The notes: a model not told the origin generated them from the sequence alone. A stretch of 61,484 nucleotides of DNA from Mycolicibacterium vinylchloridicum (GCF_013404075.1 NZ_JACBJQ010000032.1:1-61484), one strand, 5' to 3'; shown: positions 18,840 to 28,114, counted from the first letter of the stretch. A program made the numbers and translations.

Positions 18840-20010
18840 AGTAACCACCGCCTGCAGAACTCGGGTTGAACTGGGCAACCTTCGACAGATTGGACCCGCT
18901 GGGATCAACCCCGTAGCGGCTCATCACGTAGTTCATCGACGCACACAGATTGGCCACCGGCTCATAGATGTTGGTCGACGTACCAGGCTGGTGGAAGCTG
19001 GCGAACGTCTCCGGAATCGTCTGCACCCCACCGCGTGACGAACCCGCTGGGAACCCGTCCGGACCGGAGCCGGCCAGCCGCGTGGCGTTCATATCGGAGG
19101 TGTTGACCGCCAGCGGATTGAAGCTGGACTCCCGCGCGGCAGCGGTCATCAAACCAGTCATCCATCGTGCCCGCGCCTGCGGATCGTCAACACCCATTAC
19201 GTCGAGCGCTTCACTGATGTATCCCCGATAGGCCTCCTTGCCCACCGGGAACTTCTGCCGGTCGTACCGCACAGCACCGAGTGGGATTTTCGCTGCCTGC
19301 GACACCGCCGACTTCGACCCGCTACTGCCCTCGGACGCGCTCCCAGTGCTGCTGCCGGCGAGTCGGCTGGCTTGGGTGAAGGGGGCGCTCAGTCCGCTCA
19401 ACGCGGACATCGGTGCACCGAAGCCGGGCATCCCACCGCCACCCATCGGCATCCCGCCACCCATCGGCATACCACCGCCCATTGGCATGGCGCCCAACGG
19501 ATTTGCCGACATCCCCGCAGGGCGGGTCAGGCCCGCCACGTCACCGTATCCGGCGGCGTTGGCATTGGCCGAGGCCGCGTGCGTGCCCGCCTCAGCGGCA
19601 CCGGTCTCCACCGTGCCGCGAGTCTCCTCCAACCGTGTCTTGATCGCGGTGATCAAAGCCCGCTTGCCTTCCGGGGTGTTGGTGCTCAAACCCAGCGCCT
19701 GCACGTCGGCCACCGCCTGGGCGATGATCGACTCCATATTCACCCGGCCACCCGAGGCCGAGGCCGTCGCCGCATCCAACTCGGCGCGACTGGTGTCATC
19801 GAGCGAGCCGAGCGCGGCCGTCGAGTTGTGGTGCTGCGACGCGGAATCCTGTTGGCCATCGGCGGCCTGACCCTGCCCCGGAGTGATCGTCGGCGGCGGT
19901 GCCGGAGCCAACGGCGGCAGCGGCAACAGCACCCCAACCCCGGTGCCGAAACCATCCCGCGCCTGACCCATCACCCCACCGGCAGCACGCACAAACCCCT
20001 CCACCGACAT
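18838..20010 (-). CDS. DUF4226-type ESX protein with lysozyme-like (SLT) domain
   Basis: This 390-residue protein shares its first 220 residues exactly with the next gene, then carries a transglycosylase/lysozyme-like domain (about 245-385). The likely catalytic Glu294 is in AARESSFNP, followed by SRGGVQTIPETF and a YVMSRYGV helix, as in SLT domains. It would cut glycan strands. Domain order and place match Rv3896c of ESX-2. Together with its sister it offers a glycan-cutting and a peptide-cutting enzyme with a common, probably ESX-targeting, N-terminus. Confidence 0.82.
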   Translation of the reverse strand: MSVEGFVRAAGGVMGQARDGFGTGVGVLLPLPPLAPAPPPTITPGQGQAADGQQDSASQHHNSTAALGSLDDTSRAELDAATASASGGRVNMESIIAQAVADVQALGLSTNTPEGKRALITAIKTRLEETRGTVETGAAEAGTHAASANANAAGYGDVAGLTRPAGMSANPLGAMPMGGGMPMGGGMPMGGGGMPGFGAPMSALSGLSAPFTQASRLAGSSTGSASEGSSGSKSAVSQAAKIPLGAVRYDRQKFPVGKEAYRGYISEALDVMGVDDPQARARWMTGLMTAAARESSFNPLAVNTSDMNATRLAGSGPDGFPAGSSRGGVQTIPETFASFHQPGTSTNIYEPVANLCASMNYVMSRYGVDPSGSNLSKVAQFNPSSAGGGY

Positions 20011-20011
20011 C
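19350..20011. repeat. 662-bp direct repeat, copy 2
   Basis: This is the partner of the repeat at 18178-18839 and covers codons 1-220 of the SLT-type hydrolase gene. Identity begins and ends sharply at both edges. Confidence 0.9.
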
Positions 20012-20062
20012 TCAGTGTGCCTCCGGCGGGGTCATCATCGAGTCTCACGTCTCTCTCGTCAG

Positions 20063-21592
20063 TCAGTCAGCAGTCGGTGTCGGGGCCGGTGCGCCCGCCT
20101 TCGCCGTCGCCGTGGGATCGAACCAGCCCAGGAAGTCCGGCCCCGAACTCACGCTCTCCAACGGCTGCACCTGCCCGGACACCAGCACCTTGCCGTCACC
20201 CAACGCCATCACCAGGTGGTCCTTCCACATGCCCACATCCCCCGCCTTGAGCTGTGTCGGAGGCACCGGATCGGTCACCGGGGTGCCCGCCGGCGGCAGT
20301 GTCACGCCCGCAGCCTGTTGCCACGCCTCGGCCACCGGAGTGCCGTTGAGCGCCGACCTCACCGCCTCCGCAGCTTGCGCGGTCCGCGCCTCCGCTACCG
20401 AGTTGTCGGGCAACTGCACATCAGTCGACTTCGCTGGTGGCTCCACCGTCTCGGCCTGCGGGCCAGCCTGCTCGGCAGCGGCCGCCTGAGTCTGCGCCGA
20501 CTCCTCTTCGCCCTCCTCGGAGCCACTCTCGCCCTCGGAGGTTGGCTCAGTCTTACCTTCGTCTTCCTGGAAGTCGGGTGCGGCCTCATCGGTATGGGCG
20601 CCGGCCTCGTCGTCTTTGAAGTCCGGTGCAGCCTCATCGGCAGGCTTCTGATCGTTGAACCCCGCCAGCGTCGAGGCCAGCGGGTCCATGAATCCGGTGG
20701 GCAGGCCCCCGCCGCCGAAGCCCGGCAATCCGCCCCCGCCACCGCCGAACCCGGGGAGACCACCCATCGGCATGCCACCGCCCATCGGCATCCCACCGCC
20801 CAGGGGCATGCCCATACCCAGCCCTGGTTGACCCATGCCAGCCGGGTTGGTCTGCGCCTCCTTGGCCGAATCCGCCTCGGCAGGAGCATCCGTGGCGCTT
20901 CCGCTGTCGGCGGGCCCGCCAGCACCGTCGGGTGCTGTTCCCACCCCGCTGTATCTCGTGGCGTTGTCCTGCGACACCGTCGCCTTGTCCTCGGAGTCGG
21001 CCGCCGCCTTCTCGATGATCGTCCGGGCCTCCTCGAGGCGGGTCTTGACGAAATCCATCAACGTCTTCTGACCCTCGGCGGTGTACAGCGACCCGTCAGC
21101 CTTCATCTGCTCGATTTTGGCCGTCACATCGGCGCGGATGTCCTCCAACTCCTGGCGGCCAACCTCGCCCGCAGCGGCCACCTCCTCAGCGCTGATCCCC
21201 GCACTGTCGAGTTCCACAAGCTGCTCCAGCATCTCGCCCACACGCCGCGCCTCCTCTTTGGCGGCCTCCGCGGCTGGCCCCTCAGCACCCTCCGGGGGCA
21301 TCGGAGGCGCCGGCGGAGGGGGCGGCGCTCCCGGGCCTGACGGAGGTTCGCCAGGACCAGGCGGCGGTGTTACGGGCCCTGGCGCAGGGGCACCCGGACC
21401 TGGAGGCGGTGGCGAAGGCTGGCCCGGTCCACCGGGCGCCGGGGGGGCGGGCGATTCGGGCGCACCCGCGCCCCCGTCAAGCTCAACGTCTGGGACAGGC
21501 GACGTCGGCAGCAGCGGCGCCAGCCGGCCGATCCCGAGGATGGCGTTGGTGATGACCGTCTCGACGGCTTTGCTGACAATGTCCCACGACAT
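20063..21592 (-). CDS. Pro-rich DUF4226-type ESX accessory protein
   Basis: This 509-residue protein has a short helical front (MSWDIVSKAVETVITNAI), a Pro/Gly-rich stretch (about 35-100), a helical segment (about 105-215) like the DUF4226 region of the next two genes, MPMGGG repeats, an acidic Glu-rich linker, and a C-terminal globular part containing LKAGDVGMWKDHLVMALGD. No catalytic motif is recognised. By position it corresponds to Rv3897c of ESX-2. It is probably a secreted or ESX-associated relative of the two hydrolases without an enzyme domain. Confidence 0.7.
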   Translation of the reverse strand: MSWDIVSKAVETVITNAILGIGRLAPLLPTSPVPDVELDGGAGAPESPAPPAPGGPGQPSPPPPGPGAPAPGPVTPPPGPGEPPSGPGAPPPPPAPPMPPEGAEGPAAEAAKEEARRVGEMLEQLVELDSAGISAEEVAAAGEVGRQELEDIRADVTAKIEQMKADGSLYTAEGQKTLMDFVKTRLEEARTIIEKAAADSEDKATVSQDNATRYSGVGTAPDGAGGPADSGSATDAPAEADSAKEAQTNPAGMGQPGLGMGMPLGGGMPMGGGMPMGGLPGFGGGGGGLPGFGGGGLPTGFMDPLASTLAGFNDQKPADEAAPDFKDDEAGAHTDEAAPDFQEDEGKTEPTSEGESGSEEGEEESAQTQAAAAEQAGPQAETVEPPAKSTDVQLPDNSVAEARTAQAAEAVRSALNGTPVAEAWQQAAGVTLPPAGTPVTDPVPPTQLKAGDVGMWKDHLVMALGDGKVLVSGQVQPLESVSSGPDFLGWFDPTATAKAGAPAPTPTAD

Positions 21593-21608
21593 GCAACTCT
21601 CCCTATGA

Positions 21609-21896
21609 CTAGAAGTTCAATGCACGCTCGTCGGCTGCCACCGCGTCAAGCGTCGGATACGTCCCATCAATGCCCAGATTGGCCAGATACCGGTCGTGAG
21701 CGACGGCGGCGACCTTGCGGACACGGTTGTTCAGCGTCACCGAATCCCAGTTCCGAGCTTCGGGCTTCAACACCACACCACAGACGAAACCGAGGGCATT
21801 GACCTGCACGAACACTGTGCGCTTCACAGAGATCGCCGTCGCCACAACCTGCTCGGCAAGATCACTGGCCGCCTCAGCAGCCCCCTGCTCCGTCAC
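21609..21896 (-). CDS. DUF2694-like small ESX-locus protein
   Basis: This protein of about 95 residues (MTEQGAAEAASDLAEQVVATAISV) has an alpha/beta pattern resembling small ESX-locus proteins such as Rv3898c. I prefer the GTG at 21896 because AAGGGG lies just upstream; a GTG at 21914 is also possible. It is the first gene after a promoter-sized gap and sits 16 bp before the 509-residue gene. The family assignment is from position and general likeness only. Confidence 0.6.
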   Translation of the reverse strand: MTEQGAAEAASDLAEQVVATAISVKRTVFVQVNALGFVCGVVLKPEARNWDSVTLNNRVRKVAAVAHDRYLANLGIDGTYPTLDAVAADERALNF

Positions 21897-21973
21897 GGTT
21901 CCCCTTCCGGCCACACACCCAACGTCACCTGACCCGCATGTTGATGGACATATTACACATACTCATGCAACGA

Positions 21974-21990
21974 GTGAACATGTCAGGCAC
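21974..21990. promoter_or_regulatory. 17-bp motif GTGAACATGTCAGGCAC, candidate operator
   Basis: In the 107-bp gap before the DUF2694-like gene. The reverse complement GTGCCTGACATGTTCAC recurs with one mismatch at 28146-28162 in the divergent region at the head of the ESX locus. On the minus strand it is followed by ATGTGTAATATG, a plausible -10 region. Confidence 0.5.
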
Positions 21991-22020
21991 AATTGCTGGA
22001 GAAGGTTGTTTCGCCGCCGG

Positions 22021-24441
22021 TCAGCTCGGCGTCCCCTGGTTCTGCGGCCGCGGCGCCAACACCGCATCGACAACATGGCCGAACCCGGCGATCTTGGCGC
22101 AGTAGACCAGATCAGGCAGCGACGGCGGCTGATCACGCCAACACCGCAGCAGTTCGACCATCAGGCCCGCCCGGTAGAAGTGCACGTACACCTGCTGCGA
22201 AGCCCGCGACACCTCAGAATCATCAGCGTCGAGCACCGCCCCTGCCATGCTCGGATGCAGAACCGCAGAATTATGCCGCTCAATCACGTTGCGGTAGTGG
22301 GCATCCCAGTCCACTGCGGTACGGCTGCGTAACGGCTCCAACACATGATCCACGTCGTACTGCTCGATCAGCCGCGCCTCCTGACCGTCCACCCCGGCCA
22401 ACGGACTCGGCGTCTGCGCAGCAGCAGCCAACACCGCCTCGGTGATCGCTCCAGCGGCCTGCAGTCCCAAACCCTGCTGAAGGATGCTCTGCACCTTCGC
22501 CCACGCCGGCCGATCCACCGTCATCAACCGGTGGACATATCCACCGCCACCACTCGGAGCCTCGCCAGGGGTGTGCAGGATCTCGACAGCGCGGACCGAC
22601 TCGAAATCAGGCCACCCCACCGGCCGCGAAACCCCCAACTCGGTCGTCACCAACGCAGACCGACGCGCCCCTGGCACATGCCGCGACAATTCCTCGGCAT
22701 GAGCCGCCAGCAAGATTGTCGGCTGCTCAACCCCCATGAACCGGGTGGCCCAATTCAAAGGAAGCAGCTCATCAAACACCGCAAGGTGCGCCGAGTTCGG
22801 AATAAAGACCCCAGGCGGCAGGTAGGCGCCCCCACCCACGCTCGACGCAATCGACACCGACGGACCCGACGGCAAATGCACCACCGACACCGCCCACTGC
22901 ACGAACCCGCCGTTGAGTAAGTCCTCCCGAACTTCAGTACCGCGCACCAGCCCATCCAGAACCCGCCGCGCCAACAGCAGATCAGCACTCGGCTCCGAAT
23001 CCGTCAGTGCCGCACCAGCACCGGCACCTCCGCTGCCAGCGACCAGCGGAGCCCCCGCACCACCGCCGCCCTGCTGCGGCGTCGGGCCGACCGGAGGCGC
23101 AGGCTGAGCCGACGCCGGCACCGTCCCCGCACCAGGCGGTGGCACGGGACCACCCCCGCCACCGGGCGGCACATACGGTGCCAAACCGCCACCGCCTCCA
23201 CCACCCGGAGGAACCATCGGCGCCATACCTCCACCGCCGCCAACAGCAGGTGAAGCACCCGGTGCAGCCGCCGTCGGGCCCTGAGCGGGAACCACCGGCC
23301 CCTGCGAACCCGGCGACGCCACCGGAGTCACCGAAGGATGCTGCGCCGCAAACTTTTCCAGCGGCGGCGCCGGCGCCGGAGACACCGCACCCGAAGCGCC
23401 CATACCCGACGCCAAACCGGACTGGAAACTGCTCGCAGCACTCGACAACGGATTACTCGTCAACGGGCTGCTGCTCAACGCCTCCGACATCGACGAGGCC
23501 GGAGCCGTCGCCGCATCCTTCAACGGACTCCCGCTCAACGCATTCAAACCCGACGGCATCTGCGGCGGCCGTATCCCACCCATACCACTGCCTACTCCGC
23601 TACCCACATTGCCCACCTGAGGGGTACTCATTGTCGGCATAGTCGGCTGCGTGACAGGACTGGTCACGGGCGAGACACCCGGCTGTTCGATGTCTCCACC
23701 TACACGTTGCTCATCAAGGAACTCGTTCCCCGTGCCTGGCCCCATCTCACTGGGACCGCCGACGACATCCTCAGCAACTTTCTGTTCGTCCCCCTGAAGC
23801 TCATCCCCGGCACCCTCAACATCGCCTGCAGGATCAGCTTTATCAGGCTCGACTTCATCGGCCCTGTCTCGTTGCTCGTCTTTGCCTGTTTCATTACTGG
23901 CTGGCTCTGCCTCCGTGCCGTTACGTGGGCTGTCCTGGCCCGGCATAGGCAGCGGTGGCGGCGCGGCGGCGATGTCTCCGAGGGCTGTGCTGTACGCGGT
24001 GGCGGCCTCTGCTTTGAACGTGCCAGCGGAGAAGGGTGTCTTGGTCTTTTGTGCTGTCTCCCAAGCCGTTTGGGCGGCGTCCCCGATCCGTGTGAGGTCC
24101 ATTTTCAGGCCAATGACCGTGCTCTTGTAGGACTCCGCGGTGACGGCTTTCGACCCGACATGATCGGCTACGTCGTAGGCATGGTTGCGCATCATGGTGA
24201 GCCGCTCGACCCGCGCGATGCCTGCCTGTCCTTGAAGGAGGTCCGGGCTCGTTGTCATCTTGCGTTTAAGGGTGTCGCCGTAGGTGGAAAACCTGGTTTC
24301 AGCGGCCCGTTGTTCGTCGGCAACACTCTGGATGTCGCTTTCGCTGATGCTCGGCCAGAACTCACCGATGGCCATCTGGGCACCGATGCCCGGTGGCCGT
24401 TGAATGTCTCCCGAACCCCCTAACGATCCAGCAGCAGGCAT
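22021..24441 (-). CDS. Rv3899c-like ESX accessory protein
   Basis: This 806-residue protein starts at 24441 with a good GAGGGGAG ribosome site. Residues 25-160 are helical (ESDIQSVADEQRAAETRF), like a WXG100/EspB-type four-helix region. A long low-complexity Pro/Gly/Ser middle (about 165-480) follows. The last 300 residues are a globular domain (RVLDGLVRGTEVREDLLNGG to LAPRPQNQGTPS) that I match from memory to DUF5631/DUF5632, found in Rv3899c. It is probably a secreted or envelope-associated substrate. It precedes the DUF2694-like gene as Rv3899c precedes Rv3898c. Confidence 0.7.
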   Translation of the reverse strand: MPAAGSLGGSGDIQRPPGIGAQMAIGEFWPSISESDIQSVADEQRAAETRFSTYGDTLKRKMTTSPDLLQGQAGIARVERLTMMRNHAYDVADHVGSKAVTAESYKSTVIGLKMDLTRIGDAAQTAWETAQKTKTPFSAGTFKAEAATAYSTALGDIAAAPPPLPMPGQDSPRNGTEAEPASNETGKDEQRDRADEVEPDKADPAGDVEGAGDELQGDEQKVAEDVVGGPSEMGPGTGNEFLDEQRVGGDIEQPGVSPVTSPVTQPTMPTMSTPQVGNVGSGVGSGMGGIRPPQMPSGLNALSGSPLKDAATAPASSMSEALSSSPLTSNPLSSAASSFQSGLASGMGASGAVSPAPAPPLEKFAAQHPSVTPVASPGSQGPVVPAQGPTAAAPGASPAVGGGGGMAPMVPPGGGGGGGLAPYVPPGGGGGPVPPPGAGTVPASAQPAPPVGPTPQQGGGGAGAPLVAGSGGAGAGAALTDSEPSADLLLARRVLDGLVRGTEVREDLLNGGFVQWAVSVVHLPSGPSVSIASSVGGGAYLPPGVFIPNSAHLAVFDELLPLNWATRFMGVEQPTILLAAHAEELSRHVPGARRSALVTTELGVSRPVGWPDFESVRAVEILHTPGEAPSGGGGYVHRLMTVDRPAWAKVQSILQQGLGLQAAGAITEAVLAAAAQTPSPLAGVDGQEARLIEQYDVDHVLEPLRSRTAVDWDAHYRNVIERHNSAVLHPSMAGAVLDADDSEVSRASQQVYVHFYRAGLMVELLRCWRDQPPSLPDLVYCAKIAGFGHVVDAVLAPRPQNQGTPS

Positions 24442-24480
24442 GGCTGCGCTCTCCCCTCATTCACACGTTGGAATACGAAC

Positions 24481-25158
24481 TCAGCCTTGGTCGAGACCGC
24501 AGATCTGCCACACCCGGTCACTCGCAGCGTTCTCGGCCTCTGCAGTGTGGGGCGGTGGCTCGGCCAGGCCACGCGTACGAACCGGCGCGTACGCCGCTAT
24601 CCGTGCGTAGTAGATCGACACCATGTCGGCTACTGCTTCTCGAATCTCGGGACTAGCCCCGGGGAACTCCTGCAGGGAGGATTCCAACGCAGCGACTCCG
24701 GGAAGGAGGTCACTCGCCTTCTTGTCTTTCGCCGGCATGGCACTGTTAATGGTGGCGTAGCGGGTGCACAGTCCCACATCCTGTGCGTGGGTGTCGCCGG
24801 TGGCTGGTGCGCCTGCAACATTCGTTGGTTCAACGGTTTGAGTGGCACCGTCGCTCGATGAGGCTGAACTGGTGACGACGGTTCCGACTGCAGCGCCCAG
24901 CCCGGCAGAGATCAGGGCAGTGGCAGCGATCGCAGCGATGAGGCCAACTCGACGCGGGCGCTTGGTGGCCGCGGTGGGTGACCCAAAATGTCCGGGCGCG
25001 GGGGCGGGCTGGTAGACGGTCCCCTCGGGTGGCGGTGGGGATGGCTGGTAGCCCCACCCCTCGGGGGCGGGCTGATACCCCGACCCTTCGGGTACTGGTT
25101 GGTAGCCAGCCCCGTGTGCGCGTCCTGTGCCAGGCCCGGTTGTGATGGGGTGGCTCAT
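24481..25158 (-). CDS. Single-pass membrane protein with GYQPxPEG repeats
   Basis: This 225-residue protein has an N-terminal cytosolic region with about four imperfect GYQPxPEG repeats (residues 18-58), one membrane helix (about 72-100, LIAAIAATALISAGLGAAVGT), and an extracytoplasmic domain with two Cys (LCTRYA and QICGLDQ). The layout matches small membrane proteins found beside ESX-2 genes and in other mycobacterial loci. The start has a GGGAGACGAG ribosome site. Its function is unknown. Confidence 0.75.
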   Translation of the reverse strand: MSHPITTGPGTGRAHGAGYQPVPEGSGYQPAPEGWGYQPSPPPPEGTVYQPAPAPGHFGSPTAATKRPRRVGLIAAIAATALISAGLGAAVGTVVTSSASSSDGATQTVEPTNVAGAPATGDTHAQDVGLCTRYATINSAMPAKDKKASDLLPGVAALESSLQEFPGASPEIREAVADMVSIYYARIAAYAPVRTRGLAEPPPHTAEAENAASDRVWQICGLDQG

Positions 25159-25232
25159 CTCGTCTCCCTGCGTATCGGGTGGATGGTTAGAGCCTACCGC
25201 TCAGCACCAACACCTTTGCCGGTAAAAACTCG

Positions 25233-25607
25233 TCAGATCGTGTAGACCCCTGGTCCAGCCACGGCAGCGCTGATGGTGGCAGCGGTCTGACCGTCCTCGG
25301 CTTCCAATGTGGCAGCGCAGGTGCTGTCGGTCGCGGCCGTTTGGCTTGCCAGAGCAGCGGCCTGAGCTTCGCATGCGGCCAGTTCAGCGACCCACGGGCT
25401 CATGGCGGCGGTGATCGCTGCGCTCACCGCATCTGGTCCTGCCCCAGCCGCCGTGGCCGCGGCGGCCCCAATCGCCCCGCCCGCTCCGGCGGCGGCAACG
25501 CTGCCCGCATCGGCCGCGGTGTCGGCTCCATCGGCAATGAGCTCCATCGGTTCGACCTCGATGTTGTCTGCTGACTGTCCCTGTGGCGATGGTGTGACTG
25601 CGGGCAT
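25233..25607 (-). CDS. Small Ala-rich helical protein, possible ESX substrate
   Basis: This 124-residue protein consists of an acidic N-terminus (NIEVEPMELIADGADTAADA), a Gly/Ala-rich middle and a helical C-terminus with two Cys in CEAQAAA and CAATLE. I chose the ATG at 25607 because GGAGG stands 8 nt upstream and it begins 2 nt after the stop of the preceding gene. It may be a helical secreted protein of the EspC/PE type, but no motif proves this. Confidence 0.6.
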   Translation of the reverse strand: MPAVTPSPQGQSADNIEVEPMELIADGADTAADAGSVAAAGAGGAIGAAAATAAGAGPDAVSAAITAAMSPWVAELAACEAQAAALASQTAATDSTCAATLEAEDGQTAATISAAVAGPGVYTI

Positions 25608-25609
25608 TT

Positions 25610-26008
25610 CTACTGCCTCCGTTGATTGTTCGGGCTGTGCAATGCTTGGGCGAGTTGGTTGGCCACAGGATGCTGGAGCAGCTCGGGTGAGGCGATCTTG
25701 GCGCACTCGTCAAACAGCTTCTGTGAGATGGCGTCGAGCCCATCGGCGGCCTGGCGGGCGTTCTGCGCCAGCGCATCGCTGATGCGGTCGTTGAGTTCGC
25801 CGATGGTCAACTCCTGCTGGAGTCCCTCCCGGACATCGAGGTCAAGCAGCCGTCCCCGAGAGTCGTGCACGACGATGATGTCGTCGTCGTCGCTGGTGCT
25901 CGACAGGAACGCATCGGTCTCCTCATCCCAGGCGTAGATCGCGTCCAGCATCCTGTTCAGCGGTGCCAGCGCCGCCTCGGCGGCAGGGTTAATCGGTGGT
26001 GTCGCCAT
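25610..26008 (-). CDS. YbaB/EbfC-family protein (EspL-like)
   Basis: This 132-residue protein has the alpha-beta-beta-alpha pattern of the EbfC/YbaB nucleoid-associated family. A central hairpin IIVVHDSRGRLLDLDVREG is followed by a helix ELNDRISDALAQNARQ. Such proteins sit beside ESX loci (EspL in ESX-1) and act as stability factors or chaperones for Esp substrates. It overlaps the end of the upstream EspB-like gene by about 20 bp. Confidence 0.75.
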   Translation of the reverse strand: MATPPINPAAEAALAPLNRMLDAIYAWDEETDAFLSSTSDDDDIIVVHDSRGRLLDLDVREGLQQELTIGELNDRISDALAQNARQAADGLDAISQKLFDECAKIASPELLQHPVANQLAQALHSPNNQRRQ

Positions 26009-27743
26009 CGGTCTCCTCCTGAGTCCTGGACGACGTACGCCGGCCAGGACGCTTCCTCACTTGTTCCAACTCCCCGAACACCGGCTCCGTGTTCGCGTGG
26101 TCGCGATGCACGACCCGCTTGTCGGGGAAAAGGTCTTTATCCCGCTCGGGTTCGTTGTTGCCACCCATACCGCCCATCATCGGCGGATACATGCCCCCCA
26201 TCATCGGACCGCCGACTCGGCCAGGGGCCGGCGCGGGCGCCGCAGGCGGTGCGCTGGCCGGTGGGCTGATCGCAGCACCGGGGGCCGCCGCGGACACCGA
26301 ACTCGATGGGCCGCCAGCAGGTAATCCGCCACCACCACCGCCGCCGCTGCTTGCCGGGGTGGTACCCAGATCACTCGGGCCGAGGTCGTCAAAGCCCATG
26401 TCCTCCGGAGGCGGCACGCCCTCACCGCCGGTGCTGGGCATGCCACCCAGGCCGGGCAGACTCGGGATCCCCGACAGCGCCGACAGCGGAGAAGCGCCCC
26501 CGCCGGGCATCATCCCCGAAGCGCCGCCCGCAGATTGGCTCACCGCGCCCAGAATCGAGCCCAGGACAGTGCCCGCGGTGTTGGCGGTCGCATCGGTGGC
26601 CGGAGTCAGCGGAGGTTGCGCCGCGGTTGGCTCACTGGGCAGGTCCCCCTGCTCCACGGCCGCGATGTCGCCGGTCGGCTGTGCGGTTGGGTCGCTGTTG
26701 GTCGCCGGATCACCCTCGGTGCCAGGATCGCCAGACCCGGGTCCGTCCTTGATCTCCTCGGTGGTGGGTTCGGGCTTGTCCTTCTTTTCGTCAGCCTCGG
26801 TGGTGGACTCTTTGTGCTCAGCATTCTCGGTGCCAGGGGTGTTGCCCACGATCGGCGGGGGTGCCGGCGGTGGCGGCGGCACGGTCACGGTGTCGGTGTT
26901 GGCGGCCAGCGCATAGCTGGTCTGTGCAGCTACGGCCTCAGCCTGCGCGGTAGAAAGGTTAGTCTTGGCCACCATCAGCGGCTCACTGATCACACCTGCG
27001 CTGGAGTTGAACTTCTGCAGCGCGGTGCGGTACTCCTGGCGCAATGCTTTGAACGTCTCCGGCGTCGGCGTCGCGGTGCGGGTGTTGTCGACGGTGTTGG
27101 CCGCCGACTCCGCTGAGGACGCCAGGGTCCTGGCGTAGTTCGCGGAATCGGCCAACCACGAGGCGTGTTCGGAGATGTTGCGGCCTGCGGGTTGGTTTCC
27201 CTCGTTCCAGTTCGCGTCGACCCCTTGGGCAGCGCGCTTGGTGTCACCGGCCTGCTTGTCCAATTCCGTTGCCAGCGTTCGGAACTGGGTGGCCAACGTG
27301 CGCAGCGGCTCTGAACCCGGCCCGCCGTGGATGAGCGAGGACCAGGTTTCAGCGGGCACGGGTGTGGGCGCGGCAGGAACTGCCGGGGCGGCCGGTAACG
27401 ACGGCACCTGGCCGGGCCCGGTGGGTAGGACGGGTGCGGCCGAGGAAGGCGGGGCCTGGCCATAGGAGGAGATCACCGTGGCGGCATCGGCGTCACTTTG
27501 GTCCAGTGCCACCCCGGTGGTGGCCACGGCCATTCCTCCGGCGGCCCGCTGGGCGATCGAGTGCCCGAGGAGCAGTTCCAGACCTGTGGCCCATGCGGTG
27601 AACGACGCGGCCACCGCGGTCGACACCTCGTCGGAGGCTGCCGGCTGGCACAGCGAGCAGGAGGGTGAATGCCCGGCCGCGTCGTCCTCCAACTCGCGGC
27701 CGTGGGCGACCAGGGCGGGCGGTTCGAACGAAATGTCAACCAC
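25989..27743 (-). CDS. EspB-like ESX substrate (helical domain plus low-complexity tail)
   Basis: This 584-residue protein starts with a GTG at 27743, supported by GGAAGGGGG. Residues 1-105 are an EspC/PE-like helical region with a Cys pair (CSLCQP). Residues 130-290 form a second helical region with a WNEG turn (ANWNEGNQP), as in PPE and EspB helical bundles. The rest is Pro/Gly-rich with an acidic, Lys-rich linker and MMGGMYPPMMGG repeats. It ends in a basic, charged tail. I infer a secreted EspB-like protein; the family is not certain. Confidence 0.65.
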   Translation of the reverse strand: MVDISFEPPALVAHGRELEDDAAGHSPSCSLCQPAASDEVSTAVAASFTAWATGLELLLGHSIAQRAAGGMAVATTGVALDQSDADAATVISSYGQAPPSSAAPVLPTGPGQVPSLPAAPAVPAAPTPVPAETWSSLIHGGPGSEPLRTLATQFRTLATELDKQAGDTKRAAQGVDANWNEGNQPAGRNISEHASWLADSANYARTLASSAESAANTVDNTRTATPTPETFKALRQEYRTALQKFNSSAGVISEPLMVAKTNLSTAQAEAVAAQTSYALAANTDTVTVPPPPPAPPPIVGNTPGTENAEHKESTTEADEKKDKPEPTTEEIKDGPGSGDPGTEGDPATNSDPTAQPTGDIAAVEQGDLPSEPTAAQPPLTPATDATANTAGTVLGSILGAVSQSAGGASGMMPGGGASPLSALSGIPSLPGLGGMPSTGGEGVPPPEDMGFDDLGPSDLGTTPASSGGGGGGGLPAGGPSSSVSAAAPGAAISPPASAPPAAPAPAPGRVGGPMMGGMYPPMMGGMGGNNEPERDKDLFPDKRVVHRDHANTEPVFGELEQVRKRPGRRTSSRTQEETDGDTTD

Positions 27744-27796
27744 GCCATCCCCCTTCCCGGCTCAACTCCGACCCCACCCGACGATCCTCGCTGAGG

Positions 27797-28114
27797 TCAG
27801 TTCGACACCGCGGCGTCGATGGCGCGGGCGGTGTCGTCGTCAGCGGCCTCGAAGCCAGTCCGATGATTGCGCAGTTTCTGCGCGTGCGACCGAGCCCAGG
27901 CGATGACGCGCTCGTAGCTCAGACCGCGTTCGGTCGTCTCCAGCGCTTTGGCCTGAATGAACGCTGAGTAGATCGGCCCCAACTGGTTACTCAGCTGCTC
28001 CATGTCGGGCTGTGTCGACGCGAGGTATTGCCCCAGCTCGTCGGCGTACTGGTCCCAACGGTCGGCCAGGGCTGCCGCGGCCTCCGGGTCCAAACTGATC
28101 TGATCAGCGCTCAT
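27797..28114 (-). CDS. EspC-like small ESX protein
   Basis: This 105-residue helical protein (LDPEAAAALADRWDQYADELGQY at the front) is the first gene of the ESX locus. Its two-helix pattern and size fit the EspC/DUF2580-type secreted proteins that accompany ESX systems. It probably pairs with the next gene's product, as EspC-type proteins work with EspA/EspB-type partners. The promoter should lie in the divergent region at 28115-28253. Confidence 0.65.
   Translation of the reverse strand: MSADQISLDPEAAAALADRWDQYADELGQYLASTQPDMEQLSNQLGPIYSAFIQAKALETTERGLSYERVIAWARSHAQKLRNHRTGFEAADDDTARAIDAAVSN

Noticed and set aside
21101..21580. Pro/Gly frames opposite the 509-residue gene
   Set aside because: They mirror the low-complexity Pro/Gly coding of the minus-strand gene and have no independent support.
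24811..24850. TGCAACA match inside the membrane-protein gene
   Set aside because: A single isolated copy without the 12-bp period; likely chance. The same applies to 46565 and 32876.
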